A stretch of 64,000 nucleotides of DNA from Gerris lacustris (lineage: Eukaryota > Arthropoda > Insecta > Hemiptera > Gerridae): contig OX578283.1 in NCBI GenBank assembly GCA_951217055.1, positions 64,510,228-64,574,227 of the forward strand, read 5' to 3'. The position numbers were made by a program, and so were the translations under genes. The notes beneath the pieces are model-generated. The model did not search any database and was not told the origin of the DNA. It saw only the letters and a list, made by a program, of their open reading frames with translations. Below are positions 38,901 through 52,100 of the stretch, piece by piece (the first letter of the stretch is position 1; each line of letters starts with the position of its first letter).

Positions 38901-41900
38901 TCTCTCTTGATAAAGATAATGCCATCTTTAAGTTTTAATTGAGTTTGTTGAATTAAGTATGTTTAATAATAAATTAATTTAATTAGATATTATGGGATTT
39001 ATATTTAGTATCAATATATATGGGAGCAAGTTTTAATTGAGTTTGTTGAATTAAGTATGTTTAATAATAAATTAATTTAATTAGATATTATGGGATTTAT
39101 ATTTAGTATCAATATATATGGGAGCAAGTTTTAATTGAGTTTGTTGAATTAAGTATGTTTAATAATAAATTAATTTAATTAGATATTATGGGATTTATAT
39201 TTAGTATCAATATATATGGGAGCAAGTTTTAATTGAGTTTGTTGAATTAAGTATGTTTAATAATAAATTAATTTAATTAGATATTATGGGATTTATATTT
39301 AGTATCAATATATAAGGGAGCAAGTTTTAATTGAGTTTGTTGAATTAAGTATGTTTAATAATAAATTAATTTAATTAGATATTATGGGATTTATATTTAG
39401 TATCAATATATATGGGAGCAAGTTTTAATTGAGTTTGTTGAATTAAGTATGTTTAATAATAAATTAATTTAATTAGATATTATGGGATTTATATTTAGTA
39501 TCAATATATATGGGAGCAAGTTTTAATTGAGTTTGTTGAATTAAGTATGTTTAATAATAAATTAATTTAATTAGATATTATGGGATTTATATTTAGTATC
39601 AATATATATGGGAGCAAGTTTTAATTGAGTTTGTTGAATTAAGTATGTTTAATAATAAATTAAATTAATTAGATATTATGGGATTTATATTTAGTATCAA
39701 TATATATGGGAGCAAGTTTTAATTGAGTTTGTTGAATTAAGTATGTTTAATAATAAATTAAATTAATTAGATATTATGGGATTTATATTTAGTATCAATA
39801 TATATGGGAGCAAGTTTTAATTGAGTTTGTTGAATTAAGTATGTTTAATAATAAATTAATTTAATTAGATATTATGGGATTTATATTTAGTATCAATATA
39901 TATGGGAGCAAGTTTTAATTGAGTTTGTTGAATTAAGTATGTTTAATAATAAATTAATTTAATTAGATATTATGGGATTTATATTTAGTATCAATATATA
40001 TGGGAGCAAGTTTTAATTGAGTTTGTTGAATTAAGTATGTTTAATAATAAATTAATTTAATTAGATATTATGGGATTTATATTTAGTATCAATATATAAG
40101 GGAGCAAGTTTTAATTGAGTTTGTTGAATTAAGTATGTTTAATAATAAATTAATTTAATTAGATATTATGGGATTTATATTTAGTATCAATATATATGGG
40201 AGCAAGTTTTAATTGAGTTTGTTGAATTAAGTATGTTTAATAATAAATTAATTTAATTAGATATTATGGGATTTATATTTAGTATCAATATATATGGGAG
40301 CAAGTTTTAATTGAGTTTGTTGAATTAAGTATGTTTAATAATAAATTAAATTAATTAGATATTATGGGATTTATATTTAGTATCAATATATATGGGAGCA
40401 AGTTTTAATTGAGTTTGTTGAATTAAGTATGTTTAATAATAAATTAAATTAATTAGATATTATGGGATTTATATTTAGTATCAATATATATGGGAGCAAG
40501 TTTTAATTGAGTTTGTTGAATTAAGTATGTTTAATAATAAATTAATTTAATTAGATATTATGGGATTTATATTTAGTATCAATATATATGGGAGCAAGTT
40601 TTAATTGAGTTTGTTGAACCAATTTTTTTATTTACTTCACCTCGCAAGTACAGATTGAATTTTTAATATATAACATAGTAGGGCAAATAAAGTCTTTATT
40701 TATCTTATATTTTAGTTTTTTTCCATTTTCTAAATGCTTTAAGTTGACATCTAAACTTATTAACTTTTTTATTCAAATATGTATGTTGTTTACGTAACTA
40801 GTTGTTAAAATTATGTATTTGAGAGAAAAAAGTATGAAGTAAAGTGTATTGAATAATGTATGAAGGGAAATATGTACACAGTATTCATAAATAATTGATA
40901 TTGTATTGTTATATATTCATAGCATACTTACAACCATCTTATATAATATATAATCTATTGATTTATTTGATTTTTTACTAAACTGAATATGATTGGAGGT
41001 GGTTAAATTTTCAGAATCTATGATTATTTTTGTATAAATGTTTCTTAAATAGATTTTCTTCTCTTTAAAATAGGGTATATATTTATATTCCTATTTTTTA
41101 TTTTTATTGCTTCCGAGCTTACCGAAGGTAACGGAAGCTATGTGGTCGTTTCGAAGAACGAAAATATTTTAGGTCTCCGATTTCAAAAATTCCAAGACAG
41201 AAATCCGTTTCAGACATCAGGGAACATTTTTGGTTCCGCGTCTGTCTGTCGGTCTGTCGTTCGATTTTTGCGAACCAACATATCTTGAAAACTGCACGTC
41301 CGATTTTAATGAAATTTAGATGGTAGGTCATAATTAGCCCATTGATGGTGCCATATAAGTTTCAACCTTCCGCGCTTATTTGTTTCTCTTCTGCATGCGC
41401 ACAAACATACATCTATTTAAACCTATAGCTTCAAAAGTACTTATCTGATTTGTATGAAACTTTTACAGTTTATCGAAAGTAACCCCCAAGGTAAATTTGA
41501 ACCGTCAGCGCTCTTTAACATTTGCTAAATTTATAGTTTAATTCATGTAAAAAATTAAAACAATTTTGACAGATTAAAAAACGGGGAAACAATTAGACAA
41601 TATAATGGCTTGTAAAAAAAAGCATAAAACTAATACATTACGTGGATAGGATGCGAGGAAGCTATGTGCCACACCAATTGGCAGTCTTTTTTTTTTTTTT
41701 AATTTCTAATTGATTGTACTAGGTACAGGTACTAATTGGGTACTTTATAATTATAAGCGTTATTTCTCGGACTAGTTCTATGTCATTAATGTTGACTTCT
41801 CAGATTTGTGGAAAATTGAAAGCTTAAATTCGGGACAAGGTATCATTAAAGTCAGAGAAAGAAGTTTTAGCGCTCAAAGTGCTTAGCATTTTTTCTGTAA

Positions 41901-44900
41901 GCGCATTTTAAGTTAACATAGAACCTAGCAAACCGCGTCTTTCTTCCTGCAGTAGATTCCGGAGATATTGAGTGGATCGTGTTAGGTGGCCCCTGTGTAG
42001 GCATATTTTACAAGTTAAAAATTTATAATTAATTTAAAAACTTACTAAAGATAGTTACATTTTGATGGAACATAGACAGGATAATTCAAAACATTAACAG
42101 TCTAAAAAACCCAAATTTATAAAAATCACGTCATGTTGTAAGTCAATTTTTTATATTAATAATATTATCTTAATAACCATTTAACATCAATTGTCTCAAA
42201 AAATGATAATAATAATTATTATTATTATGTGAAAAAGAATATAGATACATACCACATAAAAATAATATTAATAATAATAATGGCAATAAATAAAATATAA
42301 ACTAACTTCACCTTTTTAGTAAAATTATTCTTCATTTTTTATTTATTTATTTTTATTTTAATTACTGGCCGAGTGGAAGTGAGGCCCCCCTTACCCCGAG
42401 GCCCGTGTGTGGCTGACCCCATGCACACGGCTAGTTCCGGCACTGACGTGAAATTTCAACCTCATACAAGCATACGTTTTGAGTAGGGAAGAGATATATT
42501 TTTTTATATTTTAAATTAGTAAGCCGTGTAGGTAGAAAACAGTTCTTTTTCCTCAGGCTATATACTACAGACATACTCTTTAACTATAAACTCATCATGA
42601 TTAACTTTTTTCTCAATATTCAATACATATTTATTGTAAGACGCTTACAAATAATGCTTCTTGTTTCTTTTAATTTTGCCTTAACTCTGCTATAGGTGCA
42701 AACAGTTAGTTACTTTTAATTCTGTCTCTTTTCTAACTCCGCCATGTATAAGTAGTTAGCAATGTATACGTACTTGATTAGCAGTGTGATTTTATAATTT
42801 ATATTTAATGAAAAATGTAAGGAACTTCGTTCCTACCGGGTGTCCCGCGACACCACACGTATATTCATATTTTTCTGTTTATATAAGATATAATGTACAC
42901 TATTTAGATGTACACTGTACTGGTAATGAAAGTAATTAACATTATTAAAGTATGAATTTAATTATGTTTTAGTAGAAGCCTTTATTTTTCTTTCAGGTAT
43001 TGAACCGCTTATTCATTATTTCTAAAGGATTATAATTATGTAAACAAGCCGTCAAGCCCATAGCAACGAGGCTTAATTTTATATTTAGAAAAATTCAGTA
43101 AATTAATTTAGATAAGTTATTATATCTATTTGAAGACCAACAAATCAAAACAAACATTTATTTTTATTGGAATAAATGTGTGCCTTAGAGCTCAGCAATA
43201 ATAAATTATTTCGAGGTGAGTCGCCGTTTTGGGACGCTACTCGATTATATAAATGATATACAGGGTGACTGGCGGTATATGTTAAAACATGAAGTAGGTT
43301 GTTCTATGTCTTATGGGCTACAAAAAACGCTGTATACACCATGGGTCAATTTTGAACCGTTTTCTCGCCAGGTCAAATTTTATGATTTTTTTTAAGGTTG
43401 CATACCTTTGCTCATAAAAACACTTTTTGCTCCAAAAGTATAAAAGCTAAAAAAAAAAATGTTTGGCTTCGTTGTTAAAGCTGACAAAATTTCCAAGAAG
43501 AAAAGTGTAAATTTAATTTTCATGCACTCAAATTACATGACAAAAAATGTATACAAATTTTATTTTTAAGGAACAAATTAAAAATCCCATTTATTTGTGG
43601 TTCCATAACTTGGTAAAGAACCGAGCTTAAACTTTTCGGACTTCAGGAAAAACTTCCTTATTTACTAAAGTTTCGATCAATATTAATATTATTACCCATT
43701 CATAAGGCGGAAATTTTAGTAAACTTCGCTGAAAGTAAAAAAGAAACATGTTTATTGTTGACTTACAGGTGAGTAAATAAATAAAAGCATATAAAAAAGG
43801 CAAGAATGGTTTAGTATACTCATCTATATGTGAACAATAGCAAACATTGTTTTTTTTTTTACTTTCAGCGAAGTTTACTAAAATTTCCGTCTTATGAATG
43901 GGTAATAATATTAATATTGATCAAAACTTTAGTAAATAAGGAAGTTTTTCCTGAAGTCCGAAAAGTTTAAGCTCAGTTCTTTACCAAGTTATGGAACCAC
44001 AAATAAATGGGATTTTTAATTTGTTCCTTAAAAATAAAATTTGTATACATTTTTTGTCATGTAATTTGAGTGCATGAAAATCTTATTTACACTTTTCTTG
44101 TTGGATATTTTGTCAGCTTTACAACGAAGCCAAACATTTTGTTTTAGGTTTTATACTTTTGGAGCAATGACTGTTTTTATGAGCAAAGGTATGCAACCTT
44201 AAATAAAATCATAAAATTTGACCTGGCAGGAAAACGGTTCAAAATTGACCCATGGTTTATACAGCGTTTTTTGAAGCCCATAAGACATAGAAAACAATCT
44301 ACTTCATGTTTTCACATATATCGCCAGTCACCCTGTATAAATTGATTAAATTTTGCATAATCTAAGTCACTACAGTTTATTTAAATTAAGTGATTATCTT
44401 GTTTATAAACTAATTTCTTTTATAGTATTCAAAATACTAATTTTAGTTTTGTTAATTATACTGTCAGTTATCTTTAATTCAAACACTAAAACATTTCTCT
44501 TCTTTTTTCTTTCTTTTTCCTCTCTGATCTCTGTTAAAATATTTTTAAAGGTTTCTTTAATTTGTTTGCTTTTCTCGAATTATAATATTTAAACACGGAA
44601 TTATCATCGGATCGTAAAAAAATGAAGAGGTCTGTAAAACAATTGACACATTTGTACGTGCAAATAGAAATGGGTGTAGAAGTAGGGGCTTTAAGACTAC
44701 GTTTGCACAGTATAATTGCACAAGGTTGTTTAAATATTAGAAATGTCGTTTGGGGGGTGTTTCCTTGGCAACCCGATCGTTTAATTAGGGCTAAATGCTT
44801 GAGCAAGCAGCTTATATTCAACTTTCAGCTCTTCTTATTGCCAAGCATCTGTACAGCTTTTGGCTTTAATTAATTATATAGTCTTATTGCCCATCTTATT

Positions 44901-46043
44901 CTCTGTTATTGTCTCATTAAATAAATATTTCTTTCAACAGGGAAATCTTTATTTGAAACAATATATATTTGTATCTGGTTTTTACGTTATATACTTTTAG
45001 TATGTATATACAAGCCCTTAGGTCTGGGCAATGGGATTAATTTTATATTTAAAAAAAGTGAAATTAAGTAAACTAGGCATCGCGTGGCTCTATCATTGAA
45101 GCGAGCGTATAGTAATACATATGTATTGAATATTGAAAAAATAGATTATCGTGAATATGATGAGTTTATAGATAATGGGTCTGGTAGTAGTGCAGCGGCT
45201 AGTAGTGAGGGAACCACCCCGCATTCTTACTATTCCTCTAACCACACAATCTCCTTTTTAATTATTATAAAATGTATCTCTTTGCTACAAACAAACTACT
45301 GCATGTATCAAATTGAAATTTTGCAGGCCTGTTTTCAATTGAGCATTAGATGGTGTCTATGAAGTTTTATTAAAATCGTTACGTTAGAACGTAAGATATC
45401 GTTAAAAATGTTGTTTTCTCTATTTTAAACGTTTAGGTCCGCTTTAATAGTTTTAGCGATCTTTATTAATTCATAGCGGTGTCGCTGTTGGTTTTACTAA
45501 AAAATGTTATTTTTGAAAAAAAAAAAAAATGTTCGTCTCATCGAATAGATGATGATAGAATCTTTTCCCGTCCTGAAATTCCAATTTAACTTTTGAACCT
45601 CTTGTTTACGCGAGCGTTAAAATTTATAACCCTCTCTGATAGCCATAGATTTTTTTTTTTTTTAAATTTACCTCAGTGACATCATTATTAACAATAAAAT
45701 GAACATGATTGGAAATTTCCTTAGAAAAGGGTCTAAACGTCTCATAATGGGAAATAAGCGACCAAAAGTACGGTACGCAACTCGGGCGAAAACGGCATTT
45801 TCCTTTGCTCGTGTGGTTTTACTACCCTCGTTGTCACTCGGGTGCAAACTTCACACTCGCATTCAAAGTGCTACTTTCCGCACTAGACGCGTAATGAACT
45901 ATTTTAAATTCCTAGACTCATTTAAAATGAGGAGCAAATTTGTCCAGTTAATTTATTATTTGGAATTAGTTAAATTGAGCCTAGATTTTAAAAACAATCC
46001 TCTTGGTTTAATATTTTTGAAACATGGCAACCCTAATTCATAA

Positions 46044-46134
<91 letters not shown>

Positions 46135-49100
46135 ACTTAAGACAAGTTTTACTTTTAAAAGGAAAGTATAAAAATTAGATAACAATAAATAATAGGGATA
46201 AGTATAAATCAAGAATAAAATTATCTCTTTTCTGTTTCTATTACGTTTTTCTCTATTCATTAATTCCATTTAAGACTCTAGTCTGAATTAAGTTATTTAG
46301 ACGTGAACTAAATATAGAGCTTAATTATCTCAAGCCTAATTTGAAAAGTGTTCGTGTTGGGGTATTACCAGATTTACCTCATTTATTTATTTTTCTCAAA
46401 TAACCAAACTTTCTTTTTAATTTTAAAAGGTAAATTAATGAATTGAAAGAAACTTTTTCTGAACGTGTCTATTATAAAACAGCTTTCTTCCAATTAGTTT
46501 GGTTCATTCAAACTTTTTTTTTTATTTTATAATTATTATTTTCGAGCTCTTTTACAGGTAATTATAATAATAAAACAACTATTAGAATTACTGTAATTAA
46601 CTAATTAATAAAAGTTTAAGTTTTATTGAGATTATGCTAACCACTGAGCTTCAGCAATTCCCAATTGATGGTTTATGTGACCAAAAAAACCACCTTTTAT
46701 TAATCACTTAAATTTTAGGGCTTTCAGATAGTTACTTGGATGTTTTAATAATTGTTCCCTTAGTTAAAAAAGTGGTTTTTACAAAATGTCTGGTTTTCTC
46801 TGCATGAGCATAGATCATAATATACTGCTGAACCACTTTTTATGAAATAAGCTATACTATAATATATTTTATCTACGATTGATACGAATTATAAACATTG
46901 TATCTCTGTTTAATGAGTAGAAAGTGATTCTTTACGTACTTGTATTCATCGCGCATGCGCGTTTCATAATTCCTCTTTTTTCCCCCCATAGTGCGGTAAA
47001 AAAGAGGAAATCTTCACCTTAACGCAAGATTATCAAGTTTGTTTGTATTTAACAAAACAAAAAATTTGCTGTTTGTTTAATTAAAGTAACTGTTTATATC
47101 GAGTTTTTAGTGAAAAACAATGATTGATTTATGTCATTATGACGAAAATGAGGAGAATGATAAGCCTACCGAAATAATAAATTCGGCACAAAATACAATT
47201 AATGAATTAATGTCATCTTTATCAAAAGAGAAATACAAAGTTACATGCAGGAAATTTTTTAAACTTTTTTTTCTGTATTTATTATTAGAATCCAACAATC
47301 GTAAATGAAGTAAGGTACGCAACGCGTGCGAATAGGCATTTTTCTTTGTTTGTGTGGTGTTACTACCCTCGCTGTCACTCGGGTGCAAACTCCACACTCG
47401 CATGCAAAATGCTACTTCCCGTACTAGACGCGTAATGTGCTAATGTAGTAACATATCTTAAGATGAAATCAGGGCCGCAGCTACATATTTTGCCAGGAGG
47501 GGCAAGCCCTAATTTTGCCGCCCCCTTCCACCACTTTATCCTAGCAATTCGCCAATAACTTTTAGTCCTACTCCTAAGTCAGCTTGTGAAAAATCTTGAA
47601 ATATTTATTAATATTTGGGATAAAATATAAAATCATGATTGAAGTTGATAACTAAGGTTTATTTGAAAATGAGAAACGAAACAATTCAAGTAAAATCTTT
47701 TTAATATACCAGAAAATATTATACATATACGCAGAAAATATTATACATTATACATAAAACAATTCCTTCAAAAACTAAAAGTGTATTTATGTAAATTTGA
47801 CTTTTTGGCTGCAAACGTTTTGATTATTTCGTCAAATGAAATTGATGATGCTCTTTGATGTTCAATGGATATGAGACTTAAATCATCAGAGACATCGAAA
47901 AGAAACAACTAAACTCTAGTAAAAAAAAAAAATCTATTTTTAAATAATATAAAGTAATACATCTCTATCAACCTTAATGTCAAGAAAGAAGACATAATGT
48001 GAAGAAAGAAGACATAGACCAAATTATAACATAGGGTTATAGATTCTTTCCGTATTTGGATGTTGGGATCGTAGTCGTTTCTTTTCTTAGGCAATAACAC
48101 AAAAAACTCAAAACGAAACACTTGTTGAAACACACACACACACAACAAGGATGAGGTAGCACAGCACAGCTTTAAAACTTTGACAGCGATCGACATGTGA
48201 CTGACAATAGGATATGAAAATAGACAAAACCAGTGTCTAAATCGTAGGGATTGGGCGCGCATCGTCGAGACTGACTACGCGAAAACTACACTGTGACCCG
48301 ACCTTAAAATAGGGAATTAAGGAGGCATCTACTCACTGACAGTACTGCGTTTATATCGCTCACTCATTTGCCTAGCTCGCATGCCCTCTACACCTACATC
48401 ACTGTGTCATATTACAGGTCTTAAATTAGTTAACAAATTTTAAAGTCTGTTAATCATTTTGCCGCCCTCTACATTTTGCTGCCCGGGGCAAAAGACCCCC
48501 CCTGCCCCCCCTAGCTGCGGCCCTGGATGAAATCAGAAATAAAATTAAGCCTTAAATCAAAGGGCTCGTCCCCAAATACTGTTAAAGACATTTTTAAAGT
48601 TCCGAGAATTTTTATTATTAATTGGTTGGCCATACTAAGTTTAGTCCAAAACGGGACATTGAATTGGGGAGGGGTCGATTTATTGCAGCCCTCAGGCGAA
48701 AGGGGGTTCGCATCACAATATTTACTTTAATTTTTTATTAACTTATTATAACTTTTTATTAACTAATTTTTTTACTCCTTCTTAAGAATTTGAGCCCTCT
48801 AAAAAATAATTACTTCAATTAAAATTATTCTGAAATTTAGATTCTCATTATTTTGAGATTATTTCATTAAGTATTTTATTTTTACTGATTTAAAAAAAAT
48901 GAATAACATCCTAGCTTTTCCTTGATAATTATTTTAGTTAATAAATATTAAAATAAATAATTTTAAAATGATTTCTATAATGATTTTTTTTTTTTTTATT
49001 TGTATTTTTATTTTTATTTTATTTATTTATTTATTTATTTTTTTTTCAGAAAAAAAGAAGAATGAAACCTGAAGAACATTAAGTCAGCTATTATCCACAT

Positions 49101-52100
49101 TTTTGTAAGGTAAAAAAAAAAATTTCAGAACCCATTACTATATGTATTTTTACTCTTACAATAGAGAGAAGAAATTAAATCATCCTATTGATTATACAGG
49201 GTAGGGCAAAATATATGAATCGGTTTTGAAAGGCCAGCGTTCGGCTCGTGGTGGTGGGGGTAAGAAGGAAGGGCCTCGCTATGGCAGTGGGAGAATCTAG
49301 TTTTATAGTTAGAATTTTAAAATCTATATATATTTTTTTTAAAAAAAAGTTTTTAATTTTTTTTAGATTCTATCTATCTGATTTTTAGAATATAGTTTCT
49401 TTTAGTTAGAATTTTCTCTATTGGGCTAGGGAAAAGCCAAGAGAAATTCACCAGAGACCGGTCCACTCCCCTAAAGTGACTGTATGGTGTGCAGTATCCC
49501 AATTTGGGGTTTTTGAGCCTTACTTTTTCAAGGATAATGGACCGTCACTATAACCGCTGAGCATTATGTGTCAATGTTGGAAACGTTTTTTGAACCTGGA
49601 CTGGGAAAATTGAGTGAGGCAAATAATCTGGGAGACATCTGGTTCCAACAGGATTACATCTCACACGGCTAGAATTTCAATGGCGAGGTTGAGGCAAATG
49701 TTCCCCCGGCGCCTGGTCTCTGTGAGGGGTAACGGAGTGGCCTGCGCGCTCACCAGATTTGAGTATTTGTGACTTTTTTACTTTCTCATATAAAGAGAAA
49801 GTATTTTGATGGCGCGAAAATTCCCCGAGGCGAAATCGAGAAATGAATTTTAGCTCCAAATTTGGGGGCACTACCCCCCAAAAACTCTGAAAAAACGTGA
49901 AAAAAAAAAAATTTCTGGAAAACGGTTCCGACGATTTTGATTAACAAATTCTAAAATGTAGTCCATTTAAATACGGATTTAACGGTATAAGCTGCTTTCC
50001 CGGGAAAAATCTAGTTCCTGAGAAAAAAAGCTTAAAACGCGGACCGAGAGAGCCCGGGTTCGATTCCCCGCCCGGAAGAAGTTATTTTTATGATGAATTT
50101 TAATGAAATGCTCAATAATAATTAAATGTACGTACGAAAACTAATAAATGGAAAACACTGGGCTAAATAATTATGAACTCGTATATGAGAAAGTTTGTCT
50201 GAGTTGTCTCGGGCCGATTTTTTCTTTGGGGATACCTAAAGGAAAAAGTTTTTAAACATTGTCCACACACCCTGGAAGAACTTAAGGAAAGAATCAGGGA
50301 ATTAGTTACGGCTATACCCATCCCAATGTGCCGACAAGCGATTGAAAACTTCCGAAATCATCTTGAAGAGTGCATCGCGGCTGACGGCCGCCATGTTAAT
50401 GATGTCATCTCTAAAACTTAATCTAAAAAACTAGATCGTCTACTGTATCGAACAATATAAACCTAATTTCTGTAAGTTTAATTGTTTTTGTTCTACACCC
50501 CTTTAAAACCGATTCATATCATTTGCCCCTCCCTGTATAAGACAAAGGTTGATATATTTGTTACTTAACTATTGTATAGAACAGAATAGATTTGTCGAGA
50601 AAGGGGAAACCTAAAGGTGATTCAATAAGTTATTTAATATACCTATATAATAAGTTTATACAAGTAAATCGTTTGTCTAAATAAACCAACATAACATGGT
50701 TGATTGTAGTTTACTCGGTTGCTTGTTTAGCCTGTTAGTGCATCCATTGATTTTGTATTTTTAAGTTGGTATCGAGAAGTAACACAATTCTTTAGTTTAT
50801 CAACATCCATTCTCAGTTTCCTTAAATTAAAAGAAGCTGTAACCTAATTTAAACTTTAAACTAGTTAGCATGCTAGAGTTTAAATAATATTTAAAATTGG
50901 AAGATGTTTAGCATCGTAAGACTTTCCAAAAATAATAAGGTAAGCTTTCTGCACCATGATAAAGGTGGTGACAGATTGATTAATTGCTAGCTAAATTTTA
51001 CTCTGTAACTTTTGTTTGAAATGAACATTTTAAAGGCATTGAAAGAAAATCCACAAATTATTGATTCTAAGCTTTAATTATCAAGTTTGAATTAAAACAG
51101 ACATTTTCAGATTTCCAATTTTTAAGTTTTAATAGTATTCAAACTACGGAAAGATTAAATTTTACTATAAATCAAATTATAATTATCATTAACTACGGGA
51201 GACATACAGAGAAAAATAGTCCCCCGCACCGGGACTTGAACCACGGACCTCCTATTAATCCGTTACAGGCACTCTTACCAACAGCTATAGGGGAGAATGA
51301 TTTTTCTCTGTCATTACCGATACAAATTCCCCGATTCCAAGCTTCCAATCTTTTCTACAAATCTAGCAAGCCAAATATTCACGGCAATAGAACTAGACCG
51401 AGAATGAACGCTTAAAATTATAAAGTACTCAATAAGTACCTGTACCTAGTTGTAGTAGTCGATATTTTCTCTTTAGAATTTATATAGACTCTTAACCCTC
51501 AAAATCGAGACTTTATTTTTTTTTAATACATTTTTTGATAGATATTATTAATATCTACCTATGTGCAAAAGCTAGTAAGCCTTTAAGCAATTATTTTTTA
51601 TTGAAATTATTGTAATACCTCGTATCCATCATTTAACTAAAGTGTACAAAATACCTCGTATTTGACAAGGTTTCAAAACCTCGTAACCCCCCATGCATTG
51701 TACGTCTTTAACTAGTTGTGGGATACGTTTAAGTGTTTTAGTGAAATTAATTAAAATCAAAATAAATATAAAAATAAACTTTTTTTAAATACATTTTTTT
51801 GCTTCTCCTGATAAATTTAGTTTTTTGGGTTAGGAGGTATTGCAGCTACACAGTCGATATGTTTCTTCGGCAGTACCTACTAAATTTTGCTTCTGCCATT
51901 TTTTTTTTTTTTTTTTTTTTTTACATGCTTGAATATAATTTCCACTTAATTCAAGACTGTATCCTTGGCTTATCTTTATATAGCTCTGGGTTTTTCTGGA
52001 ATAAACACATATCGAGGGGTGTCTCTAAAAGCATCTTGAGGCTTTTCTTGGTGTTTGTTTGAATTGACATTCTATATCTTCTAAGCCTTAGGCCACACAT

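Noticed and set aside
38930..40618. CRISPR-like array
   Set aside because: Units are contiguous 98-bp satellite monomers with no unique spacers; the same holds for 55454-57118.
44353..44873. Small membrane protein and adjacent gene
   Set aside because: Opposite-strand frames overlap, composition follows AT content, and no splice or start context supports them.
47909..48262. 117-codon minus frame in the hAT element
   Set aside because: Not similar to transposase; the real remnant is a different frame at 47768-47899.
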